From assembly GCA_902773065.1 (NCBI GenBank), contig CACYDD010000118.1:1-10791 (forward strand): DNA of 10,791 nt, written 5' to 3'. This DNA is from an uncultured Ruminococcus sp. (GTDB lineage Bacteria; Bacillota; Clostridia; Oscillospirales; Acutalibacteraceae). A program made the position numbers and the translations under genes. Of this stretch, positions 1 through 7,344 are shown piece after piece (position 1 is the first letter of the stretch; each line of letters opens with the position of its first letter). The notes under the pieces were generated by a model, which worked only from the letters and a program-made list of their open reading frames with translations, did no database searches and was not told where the DNA came from.

Positions 1-166
1 GGTTAAAAGTTTTTTCAACCACTGCACCTGTGATGACATTCTTGATCTTTGTACGGACAAACGCTGCGCCCTTACCGGGTTTTACGTGCTGGAACTCAAG
101 GATGGTAACAACCTGTCCGTCCATTTCAAATGTAACGCCGTTTCTGAAATCGCCTGCTGTAATCAT
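1..166 (-). CDS. efp: Elongation factor P, N-terminal part (runs off window edge)
   Basis: The first 55 residues of translation elongation factor P are present; the rest lies beyond the window start. EF-P binds the ribosome between the P and E sites and relieves stalling at proline stretches. The visible part is the KOW-like domain I with the tip loop HVKPGKGAAFVR, in which Lys32 sits where Bacillus subtilis EF-P carries its modified lysine. The ATG is fixed by an AGGAGG eight bases upstream (175-180) and by alignment to the usual EF-P N-terminus. It lies downstream of pheA on the same strand but has its own promoter. The identification is very secure; only the N-terminal third can be judged. 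Confidence 0.97.
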   Translation of the reverse strand, partial: MITAGDFRNGVTFEMDGQVVTILEFQHVKPGKGAAFVRTKIKNVITGAVVEKTFN

Positions 167-203
167 TTTGGAATCCTCCTAAAATTTTATATTCATTAAT
201 TCA

Positions 204-221
204 TCCCGAAGCCAAACGGGA
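204..221 (-). other. Small hairpin in the efp leader
   Basis: TCCCG (204-208) pairs with CGGGA (217-221) around an 8-nt loop inside the predicted efp 5' leader. It is short, is not followed by a T-run on either side that would make it a good terminator, and resembles no riboswitch I know. It may simply stabilise the leader. Confidence 0.3.
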
Positions 222-240
222 AAATTTACAAGCTTTCATA

Positions 241-269
241 ATTATACTATACGTCAAAGAAAATTGCAA
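241..269 (-). promoter_or_regulatory. Sigma-A promoter for efp
   Basis: Reading the minus strand, TTGCAA (269-264) is followed after 17 bp by a perfect TATAAT (246-241). Transcription would start near 234, giving a leader of about 70 nt before the efp start codon. A second TTGAC-like match lies inside the spacer but is too close to the -10 to be used. Confidence 0.75.
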
Positions 270-352
270 GTTTTTTAATCATTTTTTATCATGTTATAAA
301 ATTTTCTCAACACTGCATCTTGGACGGCACAAGCCTTTGTATAATCGTTTTT

Positions 353-1486
353 TTACTTTTCTTTGTAATTGCCAAGGAAGGAAAACTCTGTCAGCTCATC
401 GGACAGTGCACAAAGAAGATTGATAATTTCCCTGTCGGCTGTGCTTCCTGCAAAATCAAGATAAAACATATATTCAAAGGATTTTCCAAACATGGGGCGG
501 GATTCAATTTTGGTAAGATTCAGACCGTGTGCGGCAAAACGGCACAGCGTACTGTAAAGCGATCCTGTCACATGAGGAAGCGCGAAGCTCAGGCTGATTT
601 TATCTGCACTTGGTTCAATATACATTTTTTTCGACACAACAATGAATCTGGTTGTATTATTCGGGTTATTCTGAAAACCTCTCATGACGATATCCAGACC
701 GTATTTTTCCGCTGCATCCTCCGAGCAGATCGCCGCTGCATTCATATCATCACCTTCTGAGATCATCTTTGCCGACTGTGCTGTGCTGATATATTCTTTA
801 ACAGCTATATTCGGTCGTGCATTCAGAAAATCCGAACACTGTGACAATGCCTGCTCATGGGAATAGATCGTTTCGATATCCTCAAACCTCACGCCCTTTT
901 TCACTGCGATACAATGGTTCACTTCGATATCCGCCGCTGCGGCAATATAAAAACGATATTTCAGCATCAGATCGTATACCGCTGTAACCGAACCTGCCGA
1001 ACTGTTTTCGATCGGCACAACACCGAAATCAGCTTCACCGTTCTGTATTGCCTTGAATACCTCTTTAAACGGCGAATAAAACATCGGCCTGACATTCGGA
1101 AATACCTTTTTTGTAGCCTGATGTGCATATGTGCCCGGAACGCCAAAGCAAGCTACTCTGACATTTTCATCAAGAAATGGGATCTTACTGTCCGCTGTCA
1201 GTATTCTGTTTTTCAATGCTGTTCCGCTGCCGAGCATATCATGCTGGAGTGCACGGCTCAGTTCCATAATTGTGGCATACAACAGCCTTGCACTGCCTCC
1301 ATGTACACCTGCTTTTTCCTCAACGCTGTCAAGAATCTCCCGTTCTCTTTCGGCGTTGAAGATCGGCATACCGTTTTCCAGCTTATACTGAGCCACTTTT
1401 CTCGAACATTCCATCCGTCTTGCAAAAAGCCCGATCAGTTCGTTATCGATCTGATCAATTTCATCTCTGATAGGTTTTAAACTCAT
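353..1486 (-). CDS. pheA: Bifunctional chorismate mutase / prephenate dehydratase (P-protein)
   Basis: This cytoplasmic enzyme converts chorismate to prephenate and then to phenylpyruvate, the committed branch to phenylalanine. Residues about 1-90 form an AroQ-type chorismate mutase (IDQIDNELIGLFARR, later the basic NAERERE segment). Residues about 109-286 are prephenate dehydratase, with PGTYAHQA, VPIENSSAGSV and the catalytic TRF at 279-281. Residues about 297-370 are an ACT domain with HVTGSL at 305-310 and ESRP at 328-331, the motifs that bind phenylalanine for feedback inhibition in this family. The length (377 aa) is normal for a fused P-protein. The ATG has a GAGGAG eight bases upstream. 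It follows aroC by 26 bp and is the last gene of the aroA-aroC-pheA operon. Allosteric control by phenylalanine is inferred from the intact ACT motifs. No clear terminator is visible after the gene. Confidence 0.96.
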   Translation of the reverse strand: MSLKPIRDEIDQIDNELIGLFARRMECSRKVAQYKLENGMPIFNAEREREILDSVEEKAGVHGGSARLLYATIMELSRALQHDMLGSGTALKNRILTADSKIPFLDENVRVACFGVPGTYAHQATKKVFPNVRPMFYSPFKEVFKAIQNGEADFGVVPIENSSAGSVTAVYDLMLKYRFYIAAAADIEVNHCIAVKKGVRFEDIETIYSHEQALSQCSDFLNARPNIAVKEYISTAQSAKMISEGDDMNAAAICSEDAAEKYGLDIVMRGFQNNPNNTTRFIVVSKKMYIEPSADKISLSFALPHVTGSLYSTLCRFAAHGLNLTKIESRPMFGKSFEYMFYLDFAGSTADREIINLLCALSDELTEFSFLGNYKEK

Positions 1487-1512
1487 TTGCTTTTCTCCTC
1501 ATCATCTTTCTG

Positions 1513-2598
1513 TCAAAGCACATTGACATCCGCAAGTATATTGACAACTGCGACTGCTGCTGCCGCTTCTACCACAGGAACAGCTCTTGGAACGACACAA
1601 GGGTCATGTCTGCCGTTGATCACCAGCTTTGCATTTTCGTGCTTCTGGAGGTCAACTGTATTCTGCTCACTGGATATGGACGGTGTCGGCTTGAACGCTG
1701 TTCTGAAAACGATCGGCATTCCCGAACTGATACCGCCAAGAATACCGCCGTGGTGATTCGTGCGTGTTTTTACGGTATCACCGTCATAATAAAATTCGTC
1801 ATTATTCTGGCTGCCCCTCATCTTTGAAGCCTCAAAACCTGCGCCGAATTCGATCCCCTTGACAGCAGGAATTCCAAAGATGATCGACGCAATGACATTT
1901 TCGATTCCGTCAAACATCGGCGAACCTGCTCCGGTAGGAATGCCCACGACTGCACATTCTACTGTTCCGCCTATGCTGTCACGGCTCATCCTGCAATCCT
2001 CTATCAGCTCTCTCATTGCTGTTTCCTTAGTTTGGTCAATCAGTCCGAAAGTGGAAAGATTCAGCCTGTCGATAAGTGCTTCGGGAATATCCACCGCATT
2101 AAACCGCTCATCGTTGATATTCCCCACAGAAGCAATATGGGCAGCGATCCGGATTCCTCTTCTTTCAAGAATTTGTCTGCATACCGCACCGGCAAAAACG
2201 ATGGGAGCGGTCAGTCTGCCTGAAAAATGTCCGCCGCCCCTGATATCATTAAAGCCTTTGTAGCGGATATTTCCTGTAAAATCCGCATGACCGGGACGAG
2301 GGCTGGAAAGCACATTGCCGTAATCCTGGGAGCGTGTGTTAGTGTTCTGAATCACCGCACAAAGCGGTGCACCTGTTGTTGTATCGTTAAGAATTCCGGA
2401 AATGATATCGGGAATATCCTTTTCCAGTCTCGGTGTTGATGTTTTATCCTTGCCCGGCGCACGGCGTGCCATCTGGACATAGATTTTTTCAATATCGAGC
2501 TTTTCGCCGGCAGGCAGACCGTCAATGACAACGCCGATCCCTTTTCCGTGGCTTTCTCCGAATATTGATATTTTCACAGCATTACCCCATGACGACAT
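1513..2598 (-). CDS. aroC: Chorismate synthase
   Basis: It makes chorismate from 5-enolpyruvylshikimate-3-phosphate (EPSP), the last common step of aromatic synthesis, and needs reduced FMN. The three family signatures are visible: GESHGKGIGVVIDGLPAG near the N-terminus, SIGGTVECAVVGIPTG in the middle, and RHDPCVVPRAVPVVEAAA near the C-terminus. SSGMPIVFRTAFKPTPSIS, the conserved segment before the last signature, is also intact. At 361 aa it is the usual length. The ATG is preceded by AGGAGG at eight bases, and this start overlaps the 3' end of aroA by 17 bp, so translation of the two genes is probably coupled. The substrate is handed on directly from aroA's product, and the product feeds pheA immediately downstream. 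Confidence 0.97.
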   Translation of the reverse strand: MSSWGNAVKISIFGESHGKGIGVVIDGLPAGEKLDIEKIYVQMARRAPGKDKTSTPRLEKDIPDIISGILNDTTTGAPLCAVIQNTNTRSQDYGNVLSSPRPGHADFTGNIRYKGFNDIRGGGHFSGRLTAPIVFAGAVCRQILERRGIRIAAHIASVGNINDERFNAVDIPEALIDRLNLSTFGLIDQTKETAMRELIEDCRMSRDSIGGTVECAVVGIPTGAGSPMFDGIENVIASIIFGIPAVKGIEFGAGFEASKMRGSQNNDEFYYDGDTVKTRTNHHGGILGGISSGMPIVFRTAFKPTPSISSEQNTVDLQKHENAKLVINGRHDPCVVPRAVPVVEAAAAVAVVNILADVNVL

Positions 2599-3850
2599 CT
2601 GCTTTTCCTCCTAATTTTACATAATCCTCAAAAAACGACGGATAGGATTTCTTCACGCTTTCCATATCGGATATCGTAATCTCTCCCTCACAGCGAACCG
2701 CCGCAACCGCAAGCGACATCACAATTCTGTGGTCGTTATATCCCTCAACCTCACCGCCGCTGAGTGTTTTTACACCGTCAATGATCAGACCGTCCGCTGT
2801 TTCGCTGATTTTTGCACCCAGCCTTGTCAGTCCGTCCGTCATCGCCGCAAGACGGTCACATTCTTTGATCCTGAGCCTTGCTGCACCCTTTATCACTGTT
2901 CTGCCCTCTGCCAGAGCTGCCGCAACCGATAAAACAGGAACAGCATCGGGAATATCCGCTGCATTGATCTCAATGCCATGAAGCTTTCCCGGACGAATGA
3001 TGATATTACCATGTGTTTCGGTAATATCCGCACCGAAGCGTTTATAAATATTCACACATTCCTTATCCCCCTGTGCAGAAGCAGTCGAAAGATTATCAAT
3101 GATAATTTCTTCTCCGAGAGAAGCTGCTGTCATAAAGAATGCCGCCTGCGACCAGTCACCCTCAACGGTACAGTCATGAGCCTGATACTTCTGACTGCCC
3201 TTTATTTTCCATCCGTTTTTCGCCGCTTCAACTTCAATGCCGAATTCCCTCATTGTATTGATCGTCATATTGATATAGCCGACAGATTGAGCAGGAGATG
3301 TAAGCCTGATCTCGCTGTCACCTTTCAGAAGCGGTAATGCCAGCAATAGTCCTGTAATAAACTGCGAGCTGATATCTCCGGGAATTTCATAAATACCGCT
3401 TTGCAGACTGCCGCTGATTACAAGCGGCAAACCGCCCTGTGTTCTGCACTCCACACCCTTCGGCGGAAGGCAGTCCGTATATACGCCGATCGGTCTTTCC
3501 GGGAGCTTTCCGTGACCGACAAACCTTGCCGAAATACTGCCTGCTGCTGCTACGGGAATCAGAAACCGTAATGTTGAACCGCTTTCTCCGCAGTCCAGCT
3601 CTGCTGTTTTATTTTGAAACATATTTCTGCCGTCCACAGTGAGAACCGAACCGTCAAGTGAAATTTCTGCCCCAAGATTCCGCATACATTCTATTGTAGC
3701 CGTAATGTCATTGGACAGATCGATCGGTTTTATCACACTTTTCCCCCTTGCAAGAGAAGCACATATAATTGCCCTGTGTGCCGCACTTTTGGAGGGCGGC
3801 ACAGACACTGTGCCGCTTAATTTTCGTGGTGAAACCTTTACCTTATGCAA
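2582..3850 (-). CDS. aroA: 3-phosphoshikimate 1-carboxyvinyltransferase (EPSP synthase), TTG start
   Basis: It transfers enolpyruvate from PEP to shikimate-3-phosphate. Visible motifs are GTVSVPPSKSAAHRAI (Lys21, Ser22 and Arg26 bind substrate), ESGSTLRFLIPVA (89-101, the PEP-side loop), GHGKLPERP (112-120), DIPDAVPVLSVAAALAEG with the catalytic Asp, IKECDRLAAM and NDHRIVMSLAVAAV. At 422 aa it is normal length and looks intact. The start is a TTG: there is no in-frame ATG between the upstream in-frame stop and the conserved VxVxPxxLxGTV segment, and an AAGGG lies about nine bases upstream. An out-of-frame ATG 20 bases earlier opens only a 10-codon ORF that ends inside aroA. It is the first gene of the operon. 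The loop sequence differs from both the E. coli type (NAGTAMRPL) and the CP4 type, so inhibitor sensitivity cannot be read off. Confidence 0.95.
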   Translation of the reverse strand: MHKVKVSPRKLSGTVSVPPSKSAAHRAIICASLARGKSVIKPIDLSNDITATIECMRNLGAEISLDGSVLTVDGRNMFQNKTAELDCGESGSTLRFLIPVAAAGSISARFVGHGKLPERPIGVYTDCLPPKGVECRTQGGLPLVISGSLQSGIYEIPGDISSQFITGLLLALPLLKGDSEIRLTSPAQSVGYINMTINTMREFGIEVEAAKNGWKIKGSQKYQAHDCTVEGDWSQAAFFMTAASLGEEIIIDNLSTASAQGDKECVNIYKRFGADITETHGNIIIRPGKLHGIEINAADIPDAVPVLSVAAALAEGRTVIKGAARLRIKECDRLAAMTDGLTRLGAKISETADGLIIDGVKTLSGGEVEGYNDHRIVMSLAVAAVRCEGEITISDMESVKKSYPSFFEDYVKLGGKADVVMG

Positions 3851-3882
3851 ACAAATACACCCTTTTCCATTTACTTTCTTAT

Positions 3883-3911
3883 ATCATACCATAATTTAAA
3901 GAAAAAGTAAA
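3883..3911 (-). promoter_or_regulatory. Extended -10 promoter of the aroA-aroC-pheA operon
   Basis: On the minus strand TTTACT (3911-3906), a 17-bp spacer and TATGAT (3888-3883) form a promoter, with a TGG immediately before the -10 making it an extended -10 (TGn) element. Transcription would begin near 3876, leaving a leader of only about 26 nt. That is too short for a T-box, leader-peptide attenuator or riboswitch, so control would be by a repressor or by promoter strength. Confidence 0.7.
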
Positions 3912-3986
3912 ACAAAATTCAATAATTATCATATATCGAAAACAAACAGAACTTATTGTAAACTTATACACTTTTTTGCTAATGTT

Positions 3987-3999
3987 TGCATAATATGCA
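3987..3999. promoter_or_regulatory. Palindrome TGCATA-A-TATGCA in the divergent intergenic region
   Basis: A perfect 6+1+6 inverted repeat lies in the 254-bp region between the divergent aroA and DUF4234 genes, about 45 bp upstream of the DUF4234 -35 box and about 75 bp upstream of the aroA -35 box. It could bind a dimeric regulator, but in such AT-rich DNA a 13-bp palindrome may be chance. The rest of this region holds the two promoters and otherwise nothing recognisable. Confidence 0.3.
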
Positions 4000-4043
4000 T
4001 AAATTTCGGACTTATATTGCAGAAATATAATGTATTAATCCCA

Positions 4044-4073
4044 TTGACATAACAATATATTTTCTATTATAAT
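4044..4073 (+). promoter_or_regulatory. Consensus sigma-A promoter for the DUF4234-DUF2752 operon
   Basis: A perfect TTGACA (4044-4049) and a perfect TATAAT (4068-4073) are separated by 18 bp. Transcription should start near 4080, about 25 nt before the start codon. Both hexamers match the consensus at all positions, which suggests strong constitutive expression. Confidence 0.88.
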
Positions 4074-4104
4074 TGAATCAAATATTTTTAAGGAGTTATG
4101 TATT

Positions 4105-4455
4105 ATGATTCAGAACAGAAGCGTTGCAACCGTAATCATCCTCAGCATTGTTACCTGCGGTATCTATATGTGGTACTGGCTTTACAAGACAGCTGAGGAA
4201 CTGGAGGCTACAGGTCAGGCAGGCGGAAGTCTCAGTCCGACAGCTCTTCTTGTTGTTGCTATCTTCTTCCCGTATGTCGGATTCCTTCTTTTCGGTATGC
4301 AGGCAGACCAGAACCTCAATAACATCAAGTCCAGAAGCGGCAGACCTGTTGCAGACAACAAAGTTCTTTACATGGTTCTCGGCTTTATCATTCCGATCGT
4401 TCTTGTAGGTATTGTTCAGAACGAGATCAACCAGCTCGCAGCTCCTGCAGCATGA
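4105..4455 (+). CDS. Small membrane protein, DUF4234 family
   Basis: The 116-residue protein has three predicted membrane segments, at about 7-27, 45-65 and 87-104. The N-terminal pattern (RSVATVIILSIVTCGIY followed by a WYWLYK segment) is the hallmark of DUF4234. A short polar loop (66-86, with QNLNNIKSRSG) lies between the last two helices. The family is widespread in Firmicutes and its function is not established. The ATG has AAGGAG nine bases upstream, and an earlier ATG at 4098 is out of frame. The stop overlaps the next gene's start in an ATGA, so the two are translated together. The strong promoter suggests it is abundant. The family call is fairly secure; no function is assigned. Confidence 0.85.
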   Translation: MIQNRSVATVIILSIVTCGIYMWYWLYKTAEELEATGQAGGSLSPTALLVVAIFFPYVGFLLFGMQADQNLNNIKSRSGRPVADNKVLYMVLGFIIPIVLVGIVQNEINQLAAPAA

Positions 4456-4841
4456 ACAGGGAACAATTCACCAGATTTAAGAGGGTTGTCAAAAAGACAG
4501 CCCTCTTTATCATAGCGGGAATCCTTTATGCTGTTATCGTCAGGTTACTTGGCAGGGGAATACCGTGTATTTTTCATGAGGTCACAGGACTGCGCTGTCC
4601 GGGCTGCGGCATTACCCATTCAGTCATGAGTATCCTTGCATTTGATATTGCGGGAGCAATTCAGTCCAACGCACTTTCTGTTATCATTCTTCTTTTCATT
4701 ATATGGACATTTCTCTATACCTCATACCACTACATCAAAACAGGCATTTATCGTCTTTCTGCCGGAGGAGCCATTCCCGAAATCGGGTTTCTTGTTTGCT
4801 TTGTTTTGTGGGGAATCATACGAAACATCATCGGAATATAA
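4452..4841 (+). CDS. Small membrane protein, DUF2752 family
   Basis: The 129-residue protein has hydrophobic segments at about 16-34, 75-93 and 110-127. Between the first two lies the diagnostic DUF2752 motif: Cys39 followed by TGLRCPGCGITHS, with Cys49 and Cys52 in a CPGCG knuckle, and then the acidic Asp65 and Asn73 positions typical of the family. The three cysteines could hold a metal or a disulfide; no function is established. It starts in the ATGA of the upstream DUF4234 gene, with no strong site of its own, and ends nine bases before a hairpin terminator. The pairing with DUF4234 in one transcript suggests that the two work together in the membrane. Confidence 0.85.
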   Translation: MNREQFTRFKRVVKKTALFIIAGILYAVIVRLLGRGIPCIFHEVTGLRCPGCGITHSVMSILAFDIAGAIQSNALSVIILLFIIWTFLYTSYHYIKTGIYRLSAGGAIPEIGFLVCFVLWGIIRNIIGI

Positions 4842-4849
4842 ATTTTCAA

Positions 4850-4888
4850 AAAACCTCTGCACAGCTTCAAAAGCCGTACAGAGGTTTT
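4850..4888. terminator. Hairpin terminator serving both converging transcripts
   Basis: AAAACCTCTG (4850-4859) pairs perfectly with CAGAGGTTTT (4879-4888). Inside, GCTT and AAGC can form a second short stem, with a small internal loop between the two. Reading minus, the stem runs into six Ts; reading plus it runs into TTTT and, a little later, TTTTT. It sits between the end of the DUF2752 gene and the end of the minus-strand ATPase gene, so it probably ends both. Confidence 0.82.
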
Positions 4889-4987
4889 GTGATATTTTTA
4901 CTCTCCAATATGGTCATAACATCATCATTTTTAAACGGACGTTTCCATTCCACATTGCTTCTTTTGCCATACCCTCACCTTCTTTTC

Positions 4988-6385
4988 TCAGATCAACAAT
5001 TCCTCTCCGTTAATCAGGACAAGATTTTCGTTCTCCTTTGTAAGTTCTATGATACGCTCATCAAAACCGCTCTTAGAAAACAGTCCGTATATCACACGAT
5101 AACCAGCGAATTCGGGAATTGTTCTGCGTTTTTCCGCAAGAGCAGCATACACCCTGATATCAACAGGTCTGTCATAAAATTTACACTCGCCTGCAAAAAT
5201 CGTTTTACTGTATTGATCGACTGCAACAACATCGATCTCGGTATTGCTGTTCCAATAGGAACCGATTTTAGAAATATGGAAATCAAGTTTCTTTTCTCTG
5301 CACAGCTGTACCAGTATTTCCGCACAAATTTTTTGATAGACAAAGCTGACATGATTATCAATAAAATTAGTGTTCAGCTTATCCATTACAAAATCAATAT
5401 TGTCAAGTTCCAGTTCCCCCCGATACGGATAAACAAAACGAAACCAGAAATCCATGAATGTATCACTGATATAATACAATCCTTTGCGGCTTTTTTCGGA
5501 ATCTTTTTCCGTAACGGGGACTTTCTTTTCCACAAGAAACAAACTGCTGAGTGTAGAAAGATAGGGACTTAATATATTTGACTTATTCTCCAGAACCGTT
5601 GCGATTTCAGAAAGCTTATGATGTCCCATAGAAATTGCTCTCATGATGGAAAAATAGCTCAGCGGCTCGCGAACCTCCTTTTCAAGCAGAAAAAGCGGTT
5701 CTTCATAGAGAAAACCCGATTTACTGAGAACATTCGTTCTGATGTTTTCTTCAAAAGAATGATTATTACAAAAAAACTCGATATACTTCGGCACACCGCC
5801 TGTTACGGAATAAATTTTCACCCTGTCCTCAAAGGAATCACCCTCAAAAGCTTTTGAAAACTCCCAAAAACGCAAAGGCTGCAATCTGATTTGTGCTGTT
5901 CTTCTGCCATACAAAGGACTGCCGTGGTTCAGCACCTCCGAGAGCATCATGCTAATATGCGAGCCGCAAAGAATCACCATAATATTCTTCTCTTTGAATA
6001 TCTCATCCCACACCTCCTGAAAAACAGAGGGAAATGCAGGATCAGACTGCACAAGATACTGAAATTCATCAATCACAAAAATTTTCTGCCTGTCGGGATC
6101 ACTGTCAGCAAATGCTGCAAAGAGCTTCTGCCAGCTGTCAAAGCGCACATCCGCAAGATAAGGCTGTCCGATAAACTCTGCCATTTTCCGGGTCAGTTTA
6201 TTCATATTCTGCCGCTCGGATTCCATATCGGCAAGAAAGTATAAAGCCTTTTTGTTTTTGATAAATTCCTTGATCAGGGTTGTTTTTCCGATTCGCCTTC
6301 TGCCATAGATCACAACAAAACCATGACCGTTTGCATATTCTCTTTCCAATGCTGAAAGCTCTTCCTGTCTGCCTAAAAACTTCAT
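4988..6385 (-). CDS. AAA-type ATPase with C-terminal DUF234 nuclease-like domain
   Basis: The N-terminal half is a STAND/archaeal-type ATPase domain. It has Walker A GRRRIGKTT (28-36), Walker B KIFVIDEFQ (Asp106, Glu107), a sensor-like ILCGS (138-142) and the LYGR...PLRFWEF segment (158-176) seen in this family. The middle (about 245-290) looks like a winged helix. The C-terminal part is DUF234, related to the PD-(D/E)xK fold; Asp385 in EIDVVA and Glu400-x-Lys402 in GECKF are all present, so nuclease activity cannot be excluded. The length (465 aa) is typical. The ATG has AAGGTGG close upstream. It has its own promoter with a palindrome over the transcription start. The function of the family is not firmly known; it is often found in variable regions of anaerobe and archaeal genomes. 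Confidence 0.88.
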   Translation of the reverse strand: MKFLGRQEELSALEREYANGHGFVVIYGRRRIGKTTLIKEFIKNKKALYFLADMESERQNMNKLTRKMAEFIGQPYLADVRFDSWQKLFAAFADSDPDRQKIFVIDEFQYLVQSDPAFPSVFQEVWDEIFKEKNIMVILCGSHISMMLSEVLNHGSPLYGRRTAQIRLQPLRFWEFSKAFEGDSFEDRVKIYSVTGGVPKYIEFFCNNHSFEENIRTNVLSKSGFLYEEPLFLLEKEVREPLSYFSIMRAISMGHHKLSEIATVLENKSNILSPYLSTLSSLFLVEKKVPVTEKDSEKSRKGLYYISDTFMDFWFRFVYPYRGELELDNIDFVMDKLNTNFIDNHVSFVYQKICAEILVQLCREKKLDFHISKIGSYWNSNTEIDVVAVDQYSKTIFAGECKFYDRPVDIRVYAALAEKRRTIPEFAGYRVIYGLFSKSGFDERIIELTKENENLVLINGEELLI

Positions 6386-6402
6386 GAAGCCACCACCTTA
6401 TA

Positions 6403-6429
6403 ATTAGTATAATCCAGATTAGTCTAATC
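6403..6429 (-). promoter_or_regulatory. Tandem palindromic operator-like sites in the ATPase gene leader
   Basis: GATTAG-T-CTAATC (6417-6429) is a perfect 13-bp palindrome that covers the predicted transcription start near 6426. Fifteen bases downstream in the transcript, ATTAGTATAAT (6403-6413) repeats the core ATTAGTCTAAT (6418-6428) with one mismatch. Two such sites between the -10 box and the ribosome binding site are well placed for a repressor. The protein that binds is unknown. Confidence 0.5.
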
Positions 6430-6432
6430 ATA

Positions 6433-6461
6433 ATTATATTATCGTTTATCTTTTCCGTCAA
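6433..6461 (-). promoter_or_regulatory. Sigma-A promoter of the DUF234 ATPase gene
   Basis: On the minus strand TTGACG (6461-6456), exactly 17 bp, then a perfect TATAAT (6438-6433). It lies in the 97-bp gap after ylmH, so the ATPase gene can be expressed apart from ylmH. Confidence 0.82.
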
Positions 6462-6482
6462 GATATAAATCATCAGTAATTA

Positions 6483-7247
6483 CTAATTGTATTTCAGTAT
6501 TTCGGCAAAAAGGCGGCCTTTTTTGCTTTGCCCGGTAACACCGACAAATTTCACTTTGCCCTTGCCGCGCATGGAGATTTTCTCGCCGCCGCTCAGTTCC
6601 TTTGAGGTATTGTCGCAGACAAGCCAGTTGACAGAAACAAGCCCTTTTCTGATCTGCTCCGCTGCCTTTGTTCTGGAAAGTCCGAAACATTCCGCGCAAA
6701 TGCAGTCAAGCCGCAGTGAGCTGATGTTGATGGTGATACTTTTCGTTTTCGGTTCGGGGATTTCTGTAAGTGCTGCTCTTTTCAGTTCAACATGATATCT
6801 TGCAATTTTAGTCAGACTTGTTTCAATATAGTCGGCAACAGAACGATGACAGAAGAACTGTGCTGTTCTGCCGCCTGCCATGATATCTCCGATCATTTCA
6901 CGTTTGATTCCAAGCCCCATCAGCGACCCGAGTACATCACGATGGGATATGTCTGCATCGGGGGCGGTTGCTGTAAGACTGTAGAGAATGTACGGTGCTC
7001 CTTCGTCCGCTGCATATTCTTCCGTTTGTACTCTGCACAGTCTCCTTTCGGCATCGGGATAGCCGCCGTCAAAGGTGATCACTCCGTAAAATTCCTCAAC
7101 CCTTGCGAGCAGAGTCTGTTGGGCAGGTGTCAGAAAATGCGAGTACAGAACGCTGTATGTTTTTTCACTCCTGCGGATCAGATCATCTGTTTTCCGAAGG
7201 AGTATTTTTTCCTCATGACTATTTGTATATTTGTTTGTAAAATCCAT
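6483..7247 (-). CDS. ylmH: YlmH family S4-domain RNA-binding protein
   Basis: The 254-residue protein matches YlmH of Bacillus subtilis in length and layout. An N-terminal helical part is followed by a central domain with FDGGYPDAERR (59-69) and the family signature HRDVLGSLMGLGIKREMIGDI-type segment at 102-122. The C-terminal S4 RNA-binding domain (about 177-235) contains SRTKAAEQIRKGLVSVN. YlmH is related to RqcP, which binds 50S subunits carrying peptidyl-tRNA in ribosome quality control; this protein probably acts on the ribosome in the cytoplasm too. The ATG has GGAG five bases upstream. In many Firmicutes ylmH lies in the ylm/divIVA cell-division cluster; here its neighbours are unrelated. 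Several TATAAT hexamers lie upstream but none has a convincing -35, so its promoter is not assigned. It may also be read from the promoter of the small gene upstream. Confidence 0.92.
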   Translation of the reverse strand: MDFTNKYTNSHEEKILLRKTDDLIRRSEKTYSVLYSHFLTPAQQTLLARVEEFYGVITFDGGYPDAERRLCRVQTEEYAADEGAPYILYSLTATAPDADISHRDVLGSLMGLGIKREMIGDIMAGGRTAQFFCHRSVADYIETSLTKIARYHVELKRAALTEIPEPKTKSITINISSLRLDCICAECFGLSRTKAAEQIRKGLVSVNWLVCDNTSKELSGGEKISMRGKGKVKFVGVTGQSKKGRLFAEILKYN

Positions 7248-7256
7248 ATTTACTCC

Positions 7257-7344
7257 ATTATACTATATGTCTATAAATTTATTTTTAAACATTCTGTAAT
7301 ATATTCTTTGTATACTTCACACCTTATTATACATATAGTATTAT
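7257..7344. repeat. Imperfect inverted repeat, 14-bp arms
   Basis: ATTATACTATATGT (7257-7270) is repeated in inverse orientation at 7331-7344 with 13 of 14 matches, separated by 60 bp of AT-rich DNA between ylmH and the small upstream gene. Both arms carry TATAAT-like words. No target-site duplication is evident. It could be a minor regulatory structure or chance in AT-rich sequence. Confidence 0.25.

Noticed and set aside
204..269. Riboswitch in the efp leader
   Set aside because: The leader is about 70 nt with a single 5-bp hairpin and resembles no riboswitch class I can recognise.
857..1480. Long plus-strand ORFs opposite pheA, aroC, aroA and the ATPase gene
   Set aside because: They have no ribosome binding sites and read as cysteine- and serine-rich or otherwise gene-unlike protein; the minus-strand genes there are clear family members.
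3838..3870. Leader peptide upstream of aroA (10 codons)
   Set aside because: No ribosome binding site, no run of Phe, Tyr or Trp codons and no terminator/antiterminator pair follows.
7257..7344. Small transposon-like element from the 14-bp inverted repeat
   Set aside because: The arms are AT-rich promoter-like words, imperfect, and lack a flanking target duplication; kept only as a low-confidence repeat.
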